From an uncultured Faecalibacterium sp. (GTDB lineage Bacteria; Bacillota; Clostridia; Oscillospirales; Ruminococcaceae): 64,000 nt of DNA. The stretch lies in contig CAKTBG010000005.1 in NCBI GenBank assembly GCA_934533135.1, positions 1 through 64,000 on the forward strand, read 5' to 3'. Both the position numbers and the translations under genes were made by a program. The notes beneath the pieces are model-generated. The model was given only the letters and a program-made list of their open reading frames with translations. It was not told the origin of the DNA and did no database searches. Below, one piece after another: positions 6,856-15,074 of the stretch (the first letter of the stretch is position 1; each line of letters starts with the position of its first letter).

Positions 6856-7818
6856 ATGGCTCCATCCACAAAACAGGCTCTTTTGCAGGCACTTTCGGCG
6901 GCAGAGGGCAGCTACATCTCCGGCCAGCAGCTGGCCGAGCGGCTGGGCGTCAGCCGCGCTGCCGTCCACAAAGCCGCCGCCGCACTCTCGGCGCAGGGCT
7001 ACACGCTGGAAGCCGTCAGCCGCCGGGGGTATCGTCTGGTCGGCGGCGACCCCTTTTGCGTCGAAGCCGCCGGGGATTACCCGGCTCCCATCCATCTCTA
7101 CGACCAGCTTGAAAGCTCCAACCAGACCGCCAAGCAGCTGGCGTTGTCCGGCGCACCGCACGGCACGCTGGTGCTCACCGACCAGCAAAGCGCGGGCCGG
7201 GGGCGGATGGGGCGAAAATTTGAAAGCCCGGCGGGGCAGGGCATCTACCTTTCCCTCCTTCTCCGGGCAGACATCCCCGCCGCCGATGCGCAGACCGTCA
7301 CGGTCAGCGCGGCCGTGGCGGTCTGCCGCGCCGTGAAAGCCCTCTGCGGGCTGGAACTCTCCATCAAGTGGGTCAACGACCTCTATTACCGCGGCAAAAA
7401 GGTCTGCGGCATCCTGACCGAGGCCGGTGCCGATCTGGAAAGCGGGCGGCTGGAGTGGCTGGTGGTGGGCATCGGCCTGAACCTCACCACCCCGCCCGAA
7501 GCGTTTCCCGCAGAGCTGCGCCGACTGGCCGGAAGTCTTTTCCCGGGCGGGCCTGCGCCGGTCAGCCGGGTGGCTCTGGCCGCCGCCATCGCCCGGGAGC
7601 TGCTGACCCTCTGCCCGGCGTTCGACTGTCTGGAAGAATACCGCGCCCGCTGCTTTGTGCCCGGCCACTGGGTGACCGTCTGCACCGGCCGCGAGACCTA
7701 CGCAGCCCTCGCGCTTTCCATCGACGACGCCGGGCGGCTGGTCGTCCGCCGGGAGAACGGCCGGGAGGAAGCCTTGCAGCATGGCGAGGTGAGCATCCGG
7801 CCGACCAAAACCGAGTGA
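6856..7818 (+). CDS. birA: Biotin operon repressor / biotin-[acetyl-CoA-carboxylase] ligase BirA
   Basis: A 320-residue bifunctional BirA, the length of the E. coli protein. Residues 5-60 form a winged helix-turn-helix (YISGQQLAERLGVSRAAVHK), so it can bind a biotin operator. The catalytic domain carries GRGRMGR at 114-120, which binds biotinyl-AMP, and SIKWVNDLYY near 169-178, and the C-terminus has the small SH3-like domain. It activates biotin with ATP and transfers it to carboxylase lysines. The start at 6856 is chosen because of AAGGAGG upstream; the frame is open further upstream without a site. No biotin gene is adjacent. Confidence 0.92.
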   Translation: MAPSTKQALLQALSAAEGSYISGQQLAERLGVSRAAVHKAAAALSAQGYTLEAVSRRGYRLVGGDPFCVEAAGDYPAPIHLYDQLESSNQTAKQLALSGAPHGTLVLTDQQSAGRGRMGRKFESPAGQGIYLSLLLRADIPAADAQTVTVSAAVAVCRAVKALCGLELSIKWVNDLYYRGKKVCGILTEAGADLESGRLEWLVVGIGLNLTTPPEAFPAELRRLAGSLFPGGPAPVSRVALAAAIARELLTLCPAFDCLEEYRARCFVPGHWVTVCTGRETYAALALSIDDAGRLVVRRENGREEALQHGEVSIRPTKTE

Positions 7819-7820
7819 CG

Positions 7821-7855
7821 TAAAATGCTCCGGCGCAGTGCGCCGGAGCATTTTA
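7821..7855. terminator. Bidirectional terminator between convergent genes
   Basis: A perfect 17-bp inverted repeat TAAAATGCTCCGGCGCA / TGCGCCGGAGCATTTTA around one central base, with T and A runs at both outer ends. It separates birA from the convergent acyltransferase gene. Confidence 0.88.
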
Positions 7856-7857
7856 TG

Positions 7858-9045
7858 TTATAACTCTATCGTTTCCAGAACCTTCACCCCTTCCGCCTCG
7901 AGAACGCTGCGGAGGACGGCGGCATAGCCGGGCGTCTTGGCCTTGTTCTCGATGCAGAGGGTGATGACCCCATGGAGGCTCGTGGCTTCCAGCCCAATGG
8001 ATGCGCCGTCGGGCAGCACCCACGTCTGAAAATCCCGTATGTACCCTTCCAGCGTTTCGTCCGCCGGGAGGAAAGGGTCGCCCAGATAGCTCAGCCAGAA
8101 ATCCGCCGGAAATCCGCTGATGTATTCGCCCATCTGGTAAATGCGCTTTTTGATCTTGAGGGGAACCTTCTGCTGGTAGACCTTGTAGACCCAGCCCATC
8201 TGCTCTGCCAGCCGGAACCGCCGGTTCTCGGGCTGCAGAGCCTCCCGGATGGCGGCGTCCACGCCGGGGGCGTCGGCGGCGAAATCCCCGGTCCGGACCA
8301 TCGGCCGCTGGAACGAGGCGATGCAGTTGTAGAGGGCACCCGGCACCCCAAGGGCATCCCGGGCATCGGCGGCGAAGTTGTACTGCACCGTCTCCTTGCC
8401 CAGATACCGGCCGGTGGCCTCGCACACCAGCGTCATCAAGGCACTGAAGGGCTTGACCTTCTGCCGGAGAGCCAGCTCCACAAGGCTCTGTTTGTTCAGC
8501 CGGAGCCGGAGCCGATCCGGTTCGCCCTCAAACGTCTCGATGGAGGTGCCCTGAAAGTCGTTTTCGACCTGACTTTCCGGGTAGCGGGCCAAGACCTCCT
8601 CTATATCGTAGAACGGAGCCTCGGCCAGCTTCTCACAGGGGAAGGCCGTGCCGTACCGCAGGTTGCAGTATTCCCGGACCAGCAGGGTCATGAAGGGCGA
8701 GCCGCCCCGCCCGTCGGCGAGGAAGTGGAACCAGTCGAGATAGAGCGTATCCCCCTCCCAGCTGAGGGCAAACTGATAGTCGTTCGTTTCTTCGGGGATC
8801 TTGGGCTGGGTGCTGCCCTGCCGGACAAGGCAGGGGGCGTCGTTCGGCTCAAAATGAGCGGCGCGCCGATCCCAGACCACTTTCTGGAAATAATATCCGG
8901 CCAAGGGGCGCACGGCATCCAACGCCCGCTGCAGCAGGGCAGGGTCCACCGCGTCGTGCAGCGTGATCTGATAACGGCAAAGCACCTGATTTTCGCGGTA
9001 ATAGTATACGATGCCCTGAAAAACGGAGCGTTGTGCTTCTTCCAT
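7858..9045 (-). CDS. Stand-alone condensation-domain-type acyltransferase
   Basis: A 395-residue protein of the CoA-dependent/condensation acyltransferase fold. The catalytic motif HxxxDG is present as His107-Phe-Leu-Ala-Asp111-Gly112, followed by GRGG, and the second half contains a typical latch-like region. It is not part of a large synthetase; it sits 9 nt behind a single acyl carrier protein and behind two AMP-forming ligases. The inference is that it takes an acyl or aminoacyl group from the carrier protein and passes it to a free acceptor such as an amine, alcohol or glycan. Related stand-alone proteins include alcohol O-acetyltransferases and PapA-like enzymes. Product unknown. Confidence 0.68.
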   Translation of the reverse strand: MEEAQRSVFQGIVYYYRENQVLCRYQITLHDAVDPALLQRALDAVRPLAGYYFQKVVWDRRAAHFEPNDAPCLVRQGSTQPKIPEETNDYQFALSWEGDTLYLDWFHFLADGRGGSPFMTLLVREYCNLRYGTAFPCEKLAEAPFYDIEEVLARYPESQVENDFQGTSIETFEGEPDRLRLRLNKQSLVELALRQKVKPFSALMTLVCEATGRYLGKETVQYNFAADARDALGVPGALYNCIASFQRPMVRTGDFAADAPGVDAAIREALQPENRRFRLAEQMGWVYKVYQQKVPLKIKKRIYQMGEYISGFPADFWLSYLGDPFLPADETLEGYIRDFQTWVLPDGASIGLEATSLHGVITLCIENKAKTPGYAAVLRSVLEAEGVKVLETIEL

Positions 9046-9054
9046 CCTTTTTCC

Positions 9055-9297
9055 TTACCCCGCGTTTGCAGCCAGATAGTCCACCAGATCGCCGATCGTC
9101 ACAAAGTTGCGCAGCTCTTTTTCGGGAATGCGCAGGCCGAACGTCTCTTCGAGGTCGGCAACGACGGTCAGGACTTCCATCGAGGAGAGATCCAGCTCGT
9201 CCATCAGGACGCTGTTCTCATTCACATCCTCCGGCGAGATCTCCGCCACATCTTCGAGGATCGCGAGGATCTGCGATAAGATTTCCGCTCTTTCCAT
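9055..9297 (-). CDS. Acyl carrier protein
   Basis: An 80-residue carrier protein with the usual four-helix pattern. The 4'-phosphopantetheine attachment site aligns with Ser39 in ELDLSSMEVL, followed by the acidic recognition helix VVADLEETFGL. It is separate from a fatty-acid synthesis cluster and is translated 9 nt before the condensation-type acyltransferase, so it probably serves the two upstream ligases rather than general lipid synthesis. It has its own promoter at 9396-9424. Confidence 0.9.
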   Translation of the reverse strand: MERAEILSQILAILEDVAEISPEDVNENSVLMDELDLSSMEVLTVVADLEETFGLRIPEKELRNFVTIGDLVDYLAANAG

Positions 9298-9395
9298 AGG
9301 GATATTCTTCCTTTCAACGTTCAGATTTCCGATTTTGTTCGGGGATGCAGCCCCGTCTCAGTATTCCACCGGACAGGCTGTTTTACCCATCCTTA

Positions 9396-9424
9396 ATAAT
9401 ACCTGTTTCGAGCCGGAAATGCAA
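9396..9424 (-). promoter_or_regulatory. Promoter of the ACP-acyltransferase pair
   Basis: On the minus strand TTGCAT, 17 nt, TATTAT, located in the 150-bp gap between the ligase gene and the carrier protein gene. It would let the last two genes be expressed separately from the ligases. Confidence 0.6.
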
Positions 9425-9447
9425 CTGCCGGAATGGTGCTTTTCCGA

Positions 9448-10962
9448 TTATTTCCGCAGCAGCTTGCCCATGGCGTTCCGGGGCAGCGGCTCAGCGGCAA
9501 ACTCCACAGCGGTCATCCGCTTGTAGAGGGGCAGGGTGCGGTTGGTCTCGGTGATGAAATCCCGGACGGCCTGCTGCTTGTCGGCGTCGCAGTAGACGAC
9601 GGCGCAGATCTTCTTGCCCTTTTCCTTGACGATGCACTCTTGGATGTCAGCACACTCGGCCAGCAGGTTTTCCAGCTCCTCGGGGCTGACGTTTTCGCCG
9701 CTGTCGAGGATGATGACATTCTTCTTGCGGCCGGTCATGTAATAGTAGCCTTCGTCGTCCACCCGTGCCAGATCGCCGGTATGGAGCCAGCCGTCCTTGT
9801 CGATGACTTCGGCGGTGGCCTCCGGGTCTTTGTAGTAGCCCAGCATGACGCTGCCGCCCCGGACACAGATCTCGCCGGTCTCATCCACCTTGTGCTCCGA
9901 CTCCTGCGCGGGCTTGCCCAGTGCGCCGATGTGGGCGGCGTCCTGCTCCACGTTCAGCAGGCCGTCGCCGGCCAGCTCGGTCATGGAGTAGCACTGGTTG
10001 ATGTAGAAGCCGTTCTCCACCAGCGTCAGCAGGATCTCCGCATCCAGTGCGGCCGAGCTGCAGCTCAGGTTCCACAGGCCGTTCAGACGGTCTTTGTGGC
10101 CGCGGCGGATCTCATTGTAGACCATCTCCACCAGCACCGGCGGGGTGGACATGGCGTCGCTGGGCATCAGCTTGATCTCGCGGTAGAAGTTGCGCGGGTC
10201 GCTGCAGATGTTCAGCGAGAAGCCCTGCATCGGGTAGACCCACAGGCAGATAAAGCCGGACAGATGGAAGAACGGCACCAGCGTGAAGTGGCTGATGGGT
10301 TTTCCCATCCAGTCTGCAGGTGCGAATTTCTTTCTGTACAAAGGCAGTGACTGCTGGCCGGAAATGTACATTTCGTTGGCGGTGGCATAGTTCCGCTCGG
10401 TCTGCATGACGGCCTTGCTGCGGCCGGTGGTGCCGGAGGTGAACATCAGCATCAGCAGCTCGTCCGGGTCGATGCAGTTGGTCAGCTCCCCGGGCTGGCT
10501 GTTCCGGTAGGCATTCATGGGGCGGAGCAGGGAGCCATAGGCCTGCTCCAGCTCTGCGCGGTAACCGTAGTCGATGCCATCCTCAAAGATGAGGGCAGGC
10601 TCCACCAGACCCAGCTCATACTCCAGCTCCGGCCATGTCTTCTTGTAGTTCAGCGTCACGAGGACGGCACCCGACAGCATGGTGCCGAAGCTCAGCACGC
10701 CGTACTCATAGCAGTTCCGGCTCAGGATCGCCACCTTTTTGCCCTTGATGTCCGGAATGCTCTCCTTGAGGTAGGTCACGGTGCGGCGGATGTCTTCGGC
10801 CATCTGTGCATAGGTCCACTCGAGGACGGTCTGGCCATCCTCGGCCACCGCACGGATCGCCACGCACTCCGGGAAGAGCGTTTCCATCGAGCGCGTCACG
10901 AGGTCGTACACCGTCCGGGGCATCTTGTCCACCGAAACCATCTGATTGTAATTCTTTGCCAT
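9448..10962 (-). CDS. AMP-forming acyl-CoA/acyl-ACP ligase, copy 1
   Basis: A 504-residue ANL-superfamily enzyme. It shows the phosphate-binding loop FTSGTTGRSK (about residue 180), the acceptor region YSMTELAGDG, the TGD hinge motif WLHTGDLARV, GRKKNVIILDSGENVSPEEL, and the C-terminal lysine motif PRNAMGK. It activates a carboxylic acid as an acyl-AMP and moves it to a thiol, CoA or the phosphopantetheine of the nearby carrier protein. The start at 10962 has AAAAAGGAG upstream. It is a tandem paralogue of the next gene (very similar over the whole length), separated by 52 nt. Substrate cannot be read from sequence. Confidence 0.85.
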   Translation of the reverse strand: MAKNYNQMVSVDKMPRTVYDLVTRSMETLFPECVAIRAVAEDGQTVLEWTYAQMAEDIRRTVTYLKESIPDIKGKKVAILSRNCYEYGVLSFGTMLSGAVLVTLNYKKTWPELEYELGLVEPALIFEDGIDYGYRAELEQAYGSLLRPMNAYRNSQPGELTNCIDPDELLMLMFTSGTTGRSKAVMQTERNYATANEMYISGQQSLPLYRKKFAPADWMGKPISHFTLVPFFHLSGFICLWVYPMQGFSLNICSDPRNFYREIKLMPSDAMSTPPVLVEMVYNEIRRGHKDRLNGLWNLSCSSAALDAEILLTLVENGFYINQCYSMTELAGDGLLNVEQDAAHIGALGKPAQESEHKVDETGEICVRGGSVMLGYYKDPEATAEVIDKDGWLHTGDLARVDDEGYYYMTGRKKNVIILDSGENVSPEELENLLAECADIQECIVKEKGKKICAVVYCDADKQQAVRDFITETNRTLPLYKRMTAVEFAAEPLPRNAMGKLLRK

Positions 10963-11014
10963 TGTACTTCTCCTTTTTGGGTTGTATTGCGTTTCTATTT
11001 TTCGTTTATGTTTT

Positions 11015-12532
11015 TCAAGTCCGCAGGATCTTTCCCGCCGCATTGCGGGGCAGCGGCTCGGCCGTAAACTCCACCGCCGTCATCCGCTTGTAGAGGGGCA
11101 GGGTGCGGTTGGTCTCGGTGATGAACTCCTGCACAGCCTGCTGCCTGTCGGCGTCGCAGAAAACGACGGCGCAGATCTTCTTGCCCTTTTCCCTGACGAG
11201 GCATTCCCTGACGTCCGGGCAGCCGTTCAGCAGGTTTTCCAGCTCTTCGGGGTTGATGTTCTCGCCGCTGTCCAGAATGATGAGGTTCTTTTTCCGGCCG
11301 GTCAGATAATAATACCCCTCTTCGTCCACCCGCGCAAGGTCGCCGGTGTGGAGCCAGCCGTCCTTGTCGATGACTGCAGCGGTGCCCTCCGGGTCCTTGT
11401 AGTAGCCCAGCATGACGCTGCCGCCCCGGAAGCAAAGCTCCCCGTAGGCATCGACCTTGCACTCGGTATCCCGCGCCGGTTTGCCCAGTGCGCCGATGTG
11501 CGCTTCGTCCTGCTCCATGTTCAGCAGGCCGTCGGACGCCAGCTCCGTCTCGGAGTAGCACTGGTTGACGAAGATCCCCTCCTGCACCAGAGCCAGCAGG
11601 ATCCGGGCGTCCAGCGCAGCGGAGCTGCAGCTCATATTCCACAGACCGCCCAGCCGCTCTTTATGGCCGCGGCGGATCTCGTTGTAGATCATTTCGATCA
11701 GCACCGGCGGCGTGGAGATGGCGTCGCTGGGCATCAGCTGCAGATCCCGGAAGAAGTTGCGCGGATCGCAGCAGATGTTCTGATAGCCGCCGTGGATCGC
11801 ATAGAGCCACAGATTGATGAAGCCCGACAGATGGAAGAACGGCACCAGCGTAAAATGGCTGATGGGTCGGTTCTGGAACTGTGCCGGAGCGTATTTCTTC
11901 CGGAGCTCCGGGATCTGGGCTTCCGCCGCGACATACATTTTGCAGGCAGAGAGGAAATTCCGCTCCGAGAGCATGACGCCCTTGCTGCGGCCGGTGGTGC
12001 CGGAAGTAAACATCATCAGCAGCAGGCCGTCCGGGTCGATGCAGTTGGTCAGCTCCCCGGGCTGGCTGTCCTTGTAAGCGTCCATCGGGCGCAGGAGAGA
12101 GCCGTATTCCTCTTCCAGCTCCTTCCGGTAGCCGTAGTCGATGCCGTCGTTGAAGATCAGGGCAGGCTCGATCAGCTCCAGCTCACACTGCAGCTCCGCC
12201 CACAGCTTTTTATAGTTCAGGGTCACGAGGACGGCTCCCGACAGCATGATGCCGTAGGTCAGCACCGCATACTCGTAGTTGTTCCGGCTCAGGACGGCGA
12301 CCTTTTTGCCCTTGAGATCCGGGATGGTCGCGTGCAGATAGGCCACGGTGCGGCGGACGTCCTTTGTCAGCTGCGCATACGTCCACGTCCGGACGGTCTG
12401 GCCGTCCTCTGCCACGGTACGCAGTGCCACCCGCTCCGGGTAGAGCGTTTCCATCGAGTGGGTGACCAGCTCGTAGAGATTGGCCGGCATTTCTTCCAGT
12501 GAAACGACCACTTTGGGATTGTTTTCGTTCAT
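11015..12532 (-). CDS. AMP-forming acyl-CoA/acyl-ACP ligase, copy 2
   Basis: A 505-residue ANL ligase, paralogous to the gene at 9448-10962. It keeps FTSGTTGRSK, YSETELASDG, WLHTGDLARV, GRKKNLIILDSGENINPEEL and PRNAAGK, so both copies appear active. Differences cluster in the N-terminal 60 residues and in the segment between residues about 195 and 240, which could alter substrate choice. The start at 12532 has AGGAAAGG close upstream. It is the first gene of the minus-strand cluster and is served by the promoter at 12639-12667. Long stretches of nearly identical DNA between the copies suggest recent duplication or gene conversion. Confidence 0.85.
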   Translation of the reverse strand: MNENNPKVVVSLEEMPANLYELVTHSMETLYPERVALRTVAEDGQTVRTWTYAQLTKDVRRTVAYLHATIPDLKGKKVAVLSRNNYEYAVLTYGIMLSGAVLVTLNYKKLWAELQCELELIEPALIFNDGIDYGYRKELEEEYGSLLRPMDAYKDSQPGELTNCIDPDGLLLMMFTSGTTGRSKGVMLSERNFLSACKMYVAAEAQIPELRKKYAPAQFQNRPISHFTLVPFFHLSGFINLWLYAIHGGYQNICCDPRNFFRDLQLMPSDAISTPPVLIEMIYNEIRRGHKERLGGLWNMSCSSAALDARILLALVQEGIFVNQCYSETELASDGLLNMEQDEAHIGALGKPARDTECKVDAYGELCFRGGSVMLGYYKDPEGTAAVIDKDGWLHTGDLARVDEEGYYYLTGRKKNLIILDSGENINPEELENLLNGCPDVRECLVREKGKKICAVVFCDADRQQAVQEFITETNRTLPLYKRMTAVEFTAEPLPRNAAGKILRT

Positions 12533-12638
12533 AACCTTTCCTGCTATCCTTTCTGTCCGGGGCATTCCCCGCCCTTCTCCGGCGCGTTTTTTCCCTCAGA
12601 TCTGGAAACGCCGGAAGATTTTTCAAGAAATCAAGGAT

Positions 12639-12667
12639 AGTATATCGTATCTGCGGGGGCGATTCAA
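12639..12667 (-). promoter_or_regulatory. Promoter of the ligase cluster
   Basis: On the minus strand TTGAAT, 17 nt, TATACT; the -35 end lies 18 bp from a 16-bp inverted repeat shared with the divergent promoter. Confidence 0.7.
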
Positions 12668-12684
12668 TGGATTTTCTGTGAATT

Positions 12685-12722
12685 GCAAGTTTTAGTTGCA
12701 CAAATATGCAACTTAAACTTGC
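12685..12722. promoter_or_regulatory. 16-bp inverted repeat between divergent promoters
   Basis: GCAAGTTTTAGTTGCA (12685-12700), 6-nt spacer, TGCAACTTAAACTTGC (12707-12722): 15 of 16 positions pair. A further TTGCACAA/TTGTGCAA pair (about 12696-12703 and 12731-12738) overlaps it. It lies between the ligase promoter and the acyltransferase promoter and is a good operator candidate for co-control of both sides. Confidence 0.6.
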
Positions 12723-12762
12723 ACTCATTCTTGTGCAATTCTATGTAAGTCTTGCCTTTAAA

Positions 12763-12791
12763 TTGACAGCCGGACGAAAAAGCATTATACT
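12763..12791 (+). promoter_or_regulatory. Promoter of the membrane acyltransferase gene
   Basis: TTGACA (12763-12768), 17 nt, TATACT (12786-12791). The leader to the ATG at 12909 is about 110 nt with no clear riboswitch fold. Confidence 0.8.
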
Positions 12792-12908
12792 TATTAACAA
12801 TAAATCCGGGTCGATACCCACTGGTTTTTTGACATTCTTGCTATTTTGCGCCTGAACTGCGGCAGTTGGCCGCCGGGCACTTCGCGGCGCAAAGAAGGAG
12901 CCCTGTTC

Positions 12909-14033
12909 ATGGAAAAAACGCCAACCCGCACCGCCAGCTCTCTTGGGATGTTCGATCTGCTCAAGGGCGTTGGGATGCTGACCATTGTTTTTGCGCACAC
13001 GGCCGAGTCCTACTCGATGGGCACCACCACTGCCATCACGCCGTTTACCTTTTATCTGTTTGCGTACCGCGAGTCGCTGATGGCGGCGTTCTACATCGCC
13101 AGCGGCTACGGTTTCCGGAAGCGATCCATCGGAAAATGCGTCAGCCAACAGCTGCAGATGCTGCTCAAGCCCTACCTCATCACCGGGCTTGCCACAACGG
13201 TGCTGCATTTCCTCTGCCATTACGCGGCCTTCGGGTCGCTGGAGAGCGCGTTCTACGAGACACGGAAGGTGTTCGGCGGCTTCGCGCTGGGGCTGCCCCA
13301 CACGGCGGAGTATTTCGGCCAGACTTTCTTCTCCTGCGGGCCCATGTGGTACCTACTGGCTCTGATGATCGGCTGGATCCTGCTGGACATCCTCCTGAAC
13401 ATCTTCCCCGAGCCGTACATACCGTGGGCCGTGCTGGGCACCATGACGTTGGGCTGGGGCATTACGCTGGCATGGAACGCCCCCTTCTGCATCGCGCAGG
13501 GCATGGTGGTCGTGCCGTATCTGTATCTGGGCTTCCTCGCCAAAAAGCACAAGCTCTTTGAAAAGCCGTTTTCCCGCAGGCTGAAGCGCAGCCTGTGGGC
13601 TGCGTTTGTGCTGGTGGGTGTGATCGTGGTTTTGACCCAGCGCACCGACTGCGTCTCGCTGGGCGAGTGGACGGTCGGTCCCTTCAGCATCCTGCTGGAC
13701 AGCGCGGTGGGGCTTGGTCTGCTGGCTGCCTTCCTGAAGGTGCAGCGGAAATTCGACAACGTTTTCACCCGCGCCGTGCAGAGCATCGGCCGCCGGTCGC
13801 TGTACATCTTCTGCGTCCACACCGTCGAGCTGACGGCCATCCCGTGGTATTTGATGGCCGACAAGTTTGTGGATATGCAGACGGTGGGTCTGGTGATCCA
13901 GTTTGCCGTCTCGCTGGGGTCGGTGCTGCTGGTCTGCGAGCTGCTCTCCCGCCGCCGCGACTGGAAGATCCAGCGGGCTGCCCAGCAGCGCAGACGCGCC
14001 GAGGCACGCAAGCCCTACGTCGCCCGGCACTGA
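12909..14033 (+). CDS. Acyltransferase-3 family membrane protein
   Basis: A 374-residue polytopic membrane protein with about ten hydrophobic segments. The N-terminus LLKGVGMLTIVFAHTAES matches the acyltransferase-3 family (OatA, NodX, WecH type), in which a histidine in helix 1 is part of the active site. Members move acetyl or other acyl groups across or at the membrane onto sugars or peptidoglycan. The start at 12909 has GAAGGAG upstream. It is divergent from the ligase/carrier-protein cluster and upstream of two glycan genes, so it may act on the same surface polymer; that link is inferred. Confidence 0.78.
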   Translation: MEKTPTRTASSLGMFDLLKGVGMLTIVFAHTAESYSMGTTTAITPFTFYLFAYRESLMAAFYIASGYGFRKRSIGKCVSQQLQMLLKPYLITGLATTVLHFLCHYAAFGSLESAFYETRKVFGGFALGLPHTAEYFGQTFFSCGPMWYLLALMIGWILLDILLNIFPEPYIPWAVLGTMTLGWGITLAWNAPFCIAQGMVVVPYLYLGFLAKKHKLFEKPFSRRLKRSLWAAFVLVGVIVVLTQRTDCVSLGEWTVGPFSILLDSAVGLGLLAAFLKVQRKFDNVFTRAVQSIGRRSLYIFCVHTVELTAIPWYLMADKFVDMQTVGLVIQFAVSLGSVLLVCELLSRRRDWKIQRAAQQRRRAEARKPYVARH

Positions 14034-14092
14034 CCGCTCCCATCTGCCTTTTTTCATCGGAACCCGGCCTGCGGTGCGCCGTCGGCCATGAA

Positions 14093-14186
14093 ATATCGCA
14101 AGTCAAAAAATTAGTGCAACATCCAAACAGCGTATTTGCGATATGCAATTCAACGCTGTTGCTGTTGCATTAAAAAGTTGAATTGC
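14093..14186. promoter_or_regulatory. Nested inverted repeats upstream of the coiled-coil glycan gene
   Basis: ATATCGCAA / TTGCGATAT (14093-14101, 14136-14144) is followed at once by GCAATTCAAC / GTTGAATTGC (14145-14154, 14177-14186). The second pair ends 24 nt before the ATG. The motif GCAA..TTGC recalls the operator candidate at 12685-12722. A TTGCAT-N16-TATAAA match (14165-14192) exists but would leave a very short leader. Confidence 0.45.
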
Positions 14187-14210
14187 TATAAAAAAGAGGA
14201 GAATCTGGTT

Positions 14211-15050
14211 ATGAACAACGAAACTCCTGCGGCTCTGCTCAGCCGCATTGCGGATCTGGAACAGCAGCTCAAGCTCTCGGACGAAGGGGTTTCCCGGCTG
14301 GCCGAGCGGTGCTTCGCGCTGGAACAGGAGGTGCAGAGCTATCTGGCCGCCCGCCCTCAGCGGGAGCTGCACGCCGATTCCCCCAGCCGTCTCCACCCGA
14401 CCCTCTACTACGATGCCGGATTCGGCTTTTCGGAGGCGGACACCCTGACTTCGCAGGACTGCCTCTACGACGAGCTGACCGGTGCGATGGCAGCCTCCTT
14501 TGAGCTGCCCACCGACATTCAGGCTCTCCGTCTGGATCCGGGCGAGCTGCCCTGCTGCATCACCGGGCTGGGCTTTTCGGACGACCGCATTCAGGCCGCA
14601 CCCTGCAACGGATGGGAGCTGCAGGACGGCGGCACGCTGTTCCTCCGGGGCGACCCCAACTACCGGCTGAGCGGGCTGAACCGCTACCCCGCCGGGATGA
14701 AGCTGGTGATCACCTACAACTACTTCCCGCTGGAATCGCTGTCCGGTGAGCCGCTGTTCCGGATCGTGCTGGACGGGATGCAGCAGTTCCAGCAGGAGAA
14801 GACCGGCGAGGAGCACCACATTCAGAAGCTGAACCACCTCATCGACGAACAGCAGAAGAACCTTGAGATCCAGCAGCAGGCCATCGCCCAGCTCAACCGG
14901 GAGATTCTGGATCTGCGGCAGCAAAACCTGACGCTCCAGAGCAGCAACGAGGCCTACGACAACGCCCTCCGGGGGATGCAGTCCAGCACCAGCTGGAAGC
15001 TGACGGCTCCCATCCGCAGGCTGATCGGGCTGTTCCACCGCGGACAGTGA
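14211..15050 (+). CDS. Coiled-coil protein associated with glycan synthesis
   Basis: A 279-residue protein with heptad-like N-terminus (ALLSRIADLEQQLKLSDEGV), a beta-rich central domain (about residues 60-185) and a long C-terminal coiled coil (about 195-260) that ends in SSTSWKLTAPIRRLIGLF. This last motif is characteristic of segments attached to glycosyltransferases of the rhamnan/O-antigen type, where it precedes a membrane-proximal helix. The start has AAGAGGAG upstream. The next gene is a glycosyltransferase 24 nt downstream, so the two probably act together at a surface polysaccharide. No enzymatic motif of its own is visible. Confidence 0.6.
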   Translation: MNNETPAALLSRIADLEQQLKLSDEGVSRLAERCFALEQEVQSYLAARPQRELHADSPSRLHPTLYYDAGFGFSEADTLTSQDCLYDELTGAMAASFELPTDIQALRLDPGELPCCITGLGFSDDRIQAAPCNGWELQDGGTLFLRGDPNYRLSGLNRYPAGMKLVITYNYFPLESLSGEPLFRIVLDGMQQFQQEKTGEEHHIQKLNHLIDEQQKNLEIQQQAIAQLNREILDLRQQNLTLQSSNEAYDNALRGMQSSTSWKLTAPIRRLIGLFHRGQ

Positions 15051-15074
15051 CCGGAGAGAGGAAGGAATGCCTTG

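Noticed and set aside
14165-14192. TTGCAT-N16-TATAAA as promoter of the gene at 14211
   Set aside because: It would place the transcription start only about 12 nt before the start codon, inside the ribosome site, so it is unlikely to be the working promoter.
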